DNA from: Ectobacillus antri
GTDB taxonomy: Bacteria; Bacillota; Bacilli; Bacillales; Bacillaceae_G
Direction of reading: 5' to 3'
Assembly (NCBI RefSeq): GCF_003852715.1
Contig: NZ_RIAV01000001.1
Location: forward strand, 124,001 to 188,000
DNA length: 64,000 bases
Shown here: piece by piece, positions 62,335-64,000 of the stretch
Layout of the letters: each line of letters starts with the position of its first letter
Numbering within the stretch: the stretch's first letter is position 1
Notes under the pieces: generated by a model
Told to the model about the DNA's origin: nothing
Databases searched by the model: none
What the model saw: the letters and a program-made list of their open reading frames with translations, nothing else
Made by a program: the position numbers and the translations under genes

Positions 62335-63033
62335 ATGGAAAAAGAGATTAATTTAAAAAGCCTGTTCAACGTTATTAAAAGAAGAATAATGGTTGTTGCC
62401 GTGTTTACTCTATTGGCAGGACTGGTCGGTACTATATATACATTCTACCTAAAAACACCATTGTACGCTTCTTCAGCACGAATTCTAATTCAGGCTACAC
62501 CTGAAGCAATGAATACATTACGCGTTATTATTAAAGAACCGGTTGTGATGCAGCGTGTTGCACAAGAACTTAACTTGCCACAATCACTAGGTGCGTTAAG
62601 TGGGCAAATTAGTACAGAAAATCTACAAGGATCCCAAATTGTTATCATTACCGCAGTTGATCCAATTGCTGCTAGAGCAGTGGATATCGTGAATGCTACA
62701 GCCACGATTTACAAAGAAGAAGTTGCGCGCATTATGAACTTTAGCGGTGTACAAATTCTTGCCGAGGCTGAAATGTCTCCTTATCCGATGCCTATTAACC
62801 AAAATCATGTATCTACCATTATCATGGCTCTGTTAGTGGGTTGTGTACTTAGCATTGGTTTAGTATTCTTGTTAGATTCCTTTGATGATACAATTAAATC
62901 TGAGCGAGATGTTGAGAAGCTACTGGGTGTTCCTGTATTGGGAAGTGTGTCTAAAAACACTCGTCAAAACACGTCTGATAAGTACAGCAAAAAGCACCTT
63001 GAAGCACTGAGGGGGGAATCCATTGGTTCATAA
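62335..63033 (+). CDS. Chain-length/kinase-modulator protein (Wzz domain, EpsA/CapA-like)
   Basis: A 232-residue polysaccharide co-polymerase. Two membrane helices (about 17-37 and 160-178) flank an extracellular Wzz domain; FLLDSFDDTIKSERDVEKLLGVPVLGSV is the conserved cytoplasmic end that activates the partner tyrosine kinase. GGAGG lies 6-8 bases before the ATG. It overlaps the kinase gene by 11 bases. Confidence 0.9.
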   Translation: MEKEINLKSLFNVIKRRIMVVAVFTLLAGLVGTIYTFYLKTPLYASSARILIQATPEAMNTLRVIIKEPVVMQRVAQELNLPQSLGALSGQISTENLQGSQIVIITAVDPIAARAVDIVNATATIYKEEVARIMNFSGVQILAEAEMSPYPMPINQNHVSTIIMALLVGCVLSIGLVFLLDSFDDTIKSERDVEKLLGVPVLGSVSKNTRQNTSDKYSKKHLEALRGESIGS

Positions 63034-63646
63034 TAAAAAGCCTGTGTCGTATACGGCGCCAAATTCTAAGGTTTCTGAGCAGTATCGTTTAGTTCGAACA
63101 AATTTACAATTCTCTGCAGAAGAAGAAAAAACCATTATTATTACATCACCTAGTTATGGGGAAGGAAAAACAACAGTAGCTGCCAACATTGCAGTTTCAA
63201 TGGCACAGCAGGGAGAAAATGTGCTGCTGATTGATGCTGATTTAAGAAAACCGGAACTACATATCATCTTTGCTGCAGATAACAGTACAGGATTAACGAG
63301 CATTCTAGCAGGAAAAGCAAAGTACGAAGCAACGCTACAAGAAACTGAGATTGCGGGATTGCATATATTAACAGCAGGTCCGTATGTTCACAATCCAGCA
63401 GAACATTTGAGTATGCCAACAATGAAACAACTGATTGATATGGTACGTAAACAATATGATTTTATATTATTTGATACACCCCCTATTTTAGAGGTAACCG
63501 ATACAAATGTATTGGCAAATCAATGCGATGGTGTTGTACTGGTTATAAAAAGCAATCATACAGATGCAGAAGCCGCTAAAGAAGCGCAGCGTATCTTAGG
63601 ATTCGCCAACAGTAAACTTTTAGGTGCTGTACTGAATCATAAGTAA
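63023..63646 (+). CDS. Bacterial tyrosine kinase of CpsD/CapB/EpsB type
   Basis: A 207-residue BY-kinase: Walker A SPSYGEGKTT (42-51), Walker A' VLLIDADLRKPE (67-78), Walker B FILFDTPP. TTG start after GAGGGGGGAA. It phosphorylates tyrosines to regulate exopolysaccharide assembly. The usual C-terminal tyrosine cluster is absent: the protein ends GAVLNHK and the stop follows at once. It could lack autophosphorylation, or phosphorylate other proteins. Confidence 0.9.
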   Translation: MVHNKKPVSYTAPNSKVSEQYRLVRTNLQFSAEEEKTIIITSPSYGEGKTTVAANIAVSMAQQGENVLLIDADLRKPELHIIFAADNSTGLTSILAGKAKYEATLQETEIAGLHILTAGPYVHNPAEHLSMPTMKQLIDMVRKQYDFILFDTPPILEVTDTNVLANQCDGVVLVIKSNHTDAEAAKEAQRILGFANSKLLGAVLNHK

Positions 63647-63663
63647 TACATATAGCTTGAACC

Positions 63664-63699
63664 ACAAGTCTATGTTCTTTTTTAAGAACATAGACTTGT
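63664..63699. other. Perfect 16-bp stem-loop between epsB-like gene and the EAR-like RNA
   Basis: ACAAGTCTATGTTCTT and its exact complement around TTTT. No T run follows, so it is not a classic terminator; it may stabilise or process the mRNA. Confidence 0.6.
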
Positions 63700-63782
63700 G
63701 TAAGCTAAAAAATCATTTTTATGATAAGAGTATTCCGTTATTAAAAATCTATAGTTTATATTAGAGAAATATGTACTGTTTT

Positions 63783-63900
63783 ATAAGGTGATGTCTCCTA
63801 ACCTTTAGCAATGGAGGCACTCGGTTATGCTGTGGGCTGTTGCCTTAGACGTTCATCGTCGAGAGTGTGGCGTGAGGAAGGGTTCGATGCCCTGTATTTT
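63783..63900 (+). ncRNA. EAR (epsC-type) antitermination RNA
   Basis: A 118-base structured region without an open frame, with conserved-looking blocks GGTGATGTCTCCTAACC, CAATGGAGGCACTCGGT, GTGGGCTGTTGCCTTAGAC, GAGTGTGGCGTGAGGAAGGG and TTCGATGCCCTGTA. It lies between the second (kinase) and third genes of an eps operon, exactly where the EAR element is found in B. subtilis, and is followed by a strong hairpin. EAR lets RNA polymerase read through distant terminators in the long eps operon. I call it from position and remembered sequence; a covariance-model match is needed to confirm. Confidence 0.75.
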
Positions 63901-63901
63901 A

Positions 63902-63960
63902 TAAAGTTTTTGCCTGGAACACCTTGAAACAGGGTGCTGCAGGCAAAAACTTTATTATAT
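63902..63960 (+). terminator. Terminator downstream of the EAR-like RNA
   Basis: AAAGTTTTTGCCTG pairs with CAGGCAAAAACTTT, with an inner stem CACCTT/AGGGTG and GAAA-type loop, followed by ATTATATTTC. It would stop transcription before the rest of the eps operon unless antiterminated. Confidence 0.85.
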
Positions 63961-63978
63961 TTCAGGAAGGAGTTCTTT

Positions 63979-64000
63979 ATGACGTACAAACAAAGAATGA
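63979..64000 (+). CDS. Start of a third eps gene (cut by window end)
   Basis: Only the first seven codons (MTYKQRM) are present, after GGAAGGAG at good spacing. By position after the kinase and EAR-like RNA it should be the EpsC-type nucleoside-diphosphate sugar epimerase/dehydratase; too little sequence remains to show this. Confidence 0.5.

Noticed and set aside
63664-63699. Terminator after the epsB-like gene
   Set aside because: The stem is perfect, but the T run lies in the loop and none follows; listed as a stem-loop instead.
1-64000. CRISPR arrays, tRNA or rRNA genes, prophage or intact insertion sequences
   Set aside because: None seen on reading both strands; the only repeats are the short dispersed element and tandem repeat described above.

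Overview
The window looks like a chromosomal segment from an endospore-forming Bacillus related to the B. cereus group. The basis is gene content: an alpha/beta-type small acid-soluble spore protein, a Spo0E-like phosphatase beside an orphan sporulation-type sensor kinase, a class IV PHA locus (phaJ-phaP-phaQ // phaR-phaB-phaC), a preQ1-riboswitch queCDEF operon, class Ib nrdIEF, a dltXABCD operon and a Bacillus-type eps operon carrying an EAR-like RNA. I see no rRNA, tRNA, CRISPR array, prophage or intact insertion sequence.

Layout. 1-6026: a retractable type IV pilus operon (pilB end, pilT, pilC, one pilin, pilD, pilMNO). 6181-9924 (minus): formate/nitrite-type channel, TerC-type protein behind a yybP-ykoY (Mn2+) riboswitch, KtrB-like K+ transporter and a SASP. 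10040-14151: PHA synthesis with divergent promoters. 14177-24502: mixed genes (radical SAM/B12 protein, an MtnB-like protein without its zinc ligands, CBS-ACT protein, polysaccharide deacetylase-like protein, Spo0E/kinase pair, MarR regulator, M3 peptidase, DinB protein). 24553-27588: SwrC-type RND exporter. 28067-30725: queuosine precursor operon. 30828-33941: small genes, acetyltransferase, YolD-like and SPFH proteins. 34583-38098: NrdR-box-controlled nrdIEF. 38121-42541: methyltransferase, quinone oxidoreductase, IclR regulator, RocB-like peptidase. 42872-46368: GntR regulator with two ABC units. 46456-46990: a decayed CPBP protease fused to an antitoxin remnant. 47008-49709: small genes and an S66 carboxypeptidase. 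49900-54140: dltXABCD. 54400-56925: amidohydrolase and small membrane proteins. 57253-62028: LacI-regulated ThuA / two Gfo-Idh-MocA / TIM-barrel isomerase operon. 62335-end: start of an eps exopolysaccharide operon.

Together these give surface structures (pili, D-alanylated teichoic acid, exopolysaccharide), carbon storage, and ion and redox homeostasis. Points most worth a second look: the Mn2+ and preQ1 riboswitches and the EAR-like RNA; a 40-codon ORF whose last codons form one arm of a perfect terminator; several stop codons lying inside terminator hairpins; an aldolase-fold protein with all three zinc histidines replaced; and the sugar operon, which may work through 3-keto intermediates. 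All calls come from reading the sequence; no database search was run.
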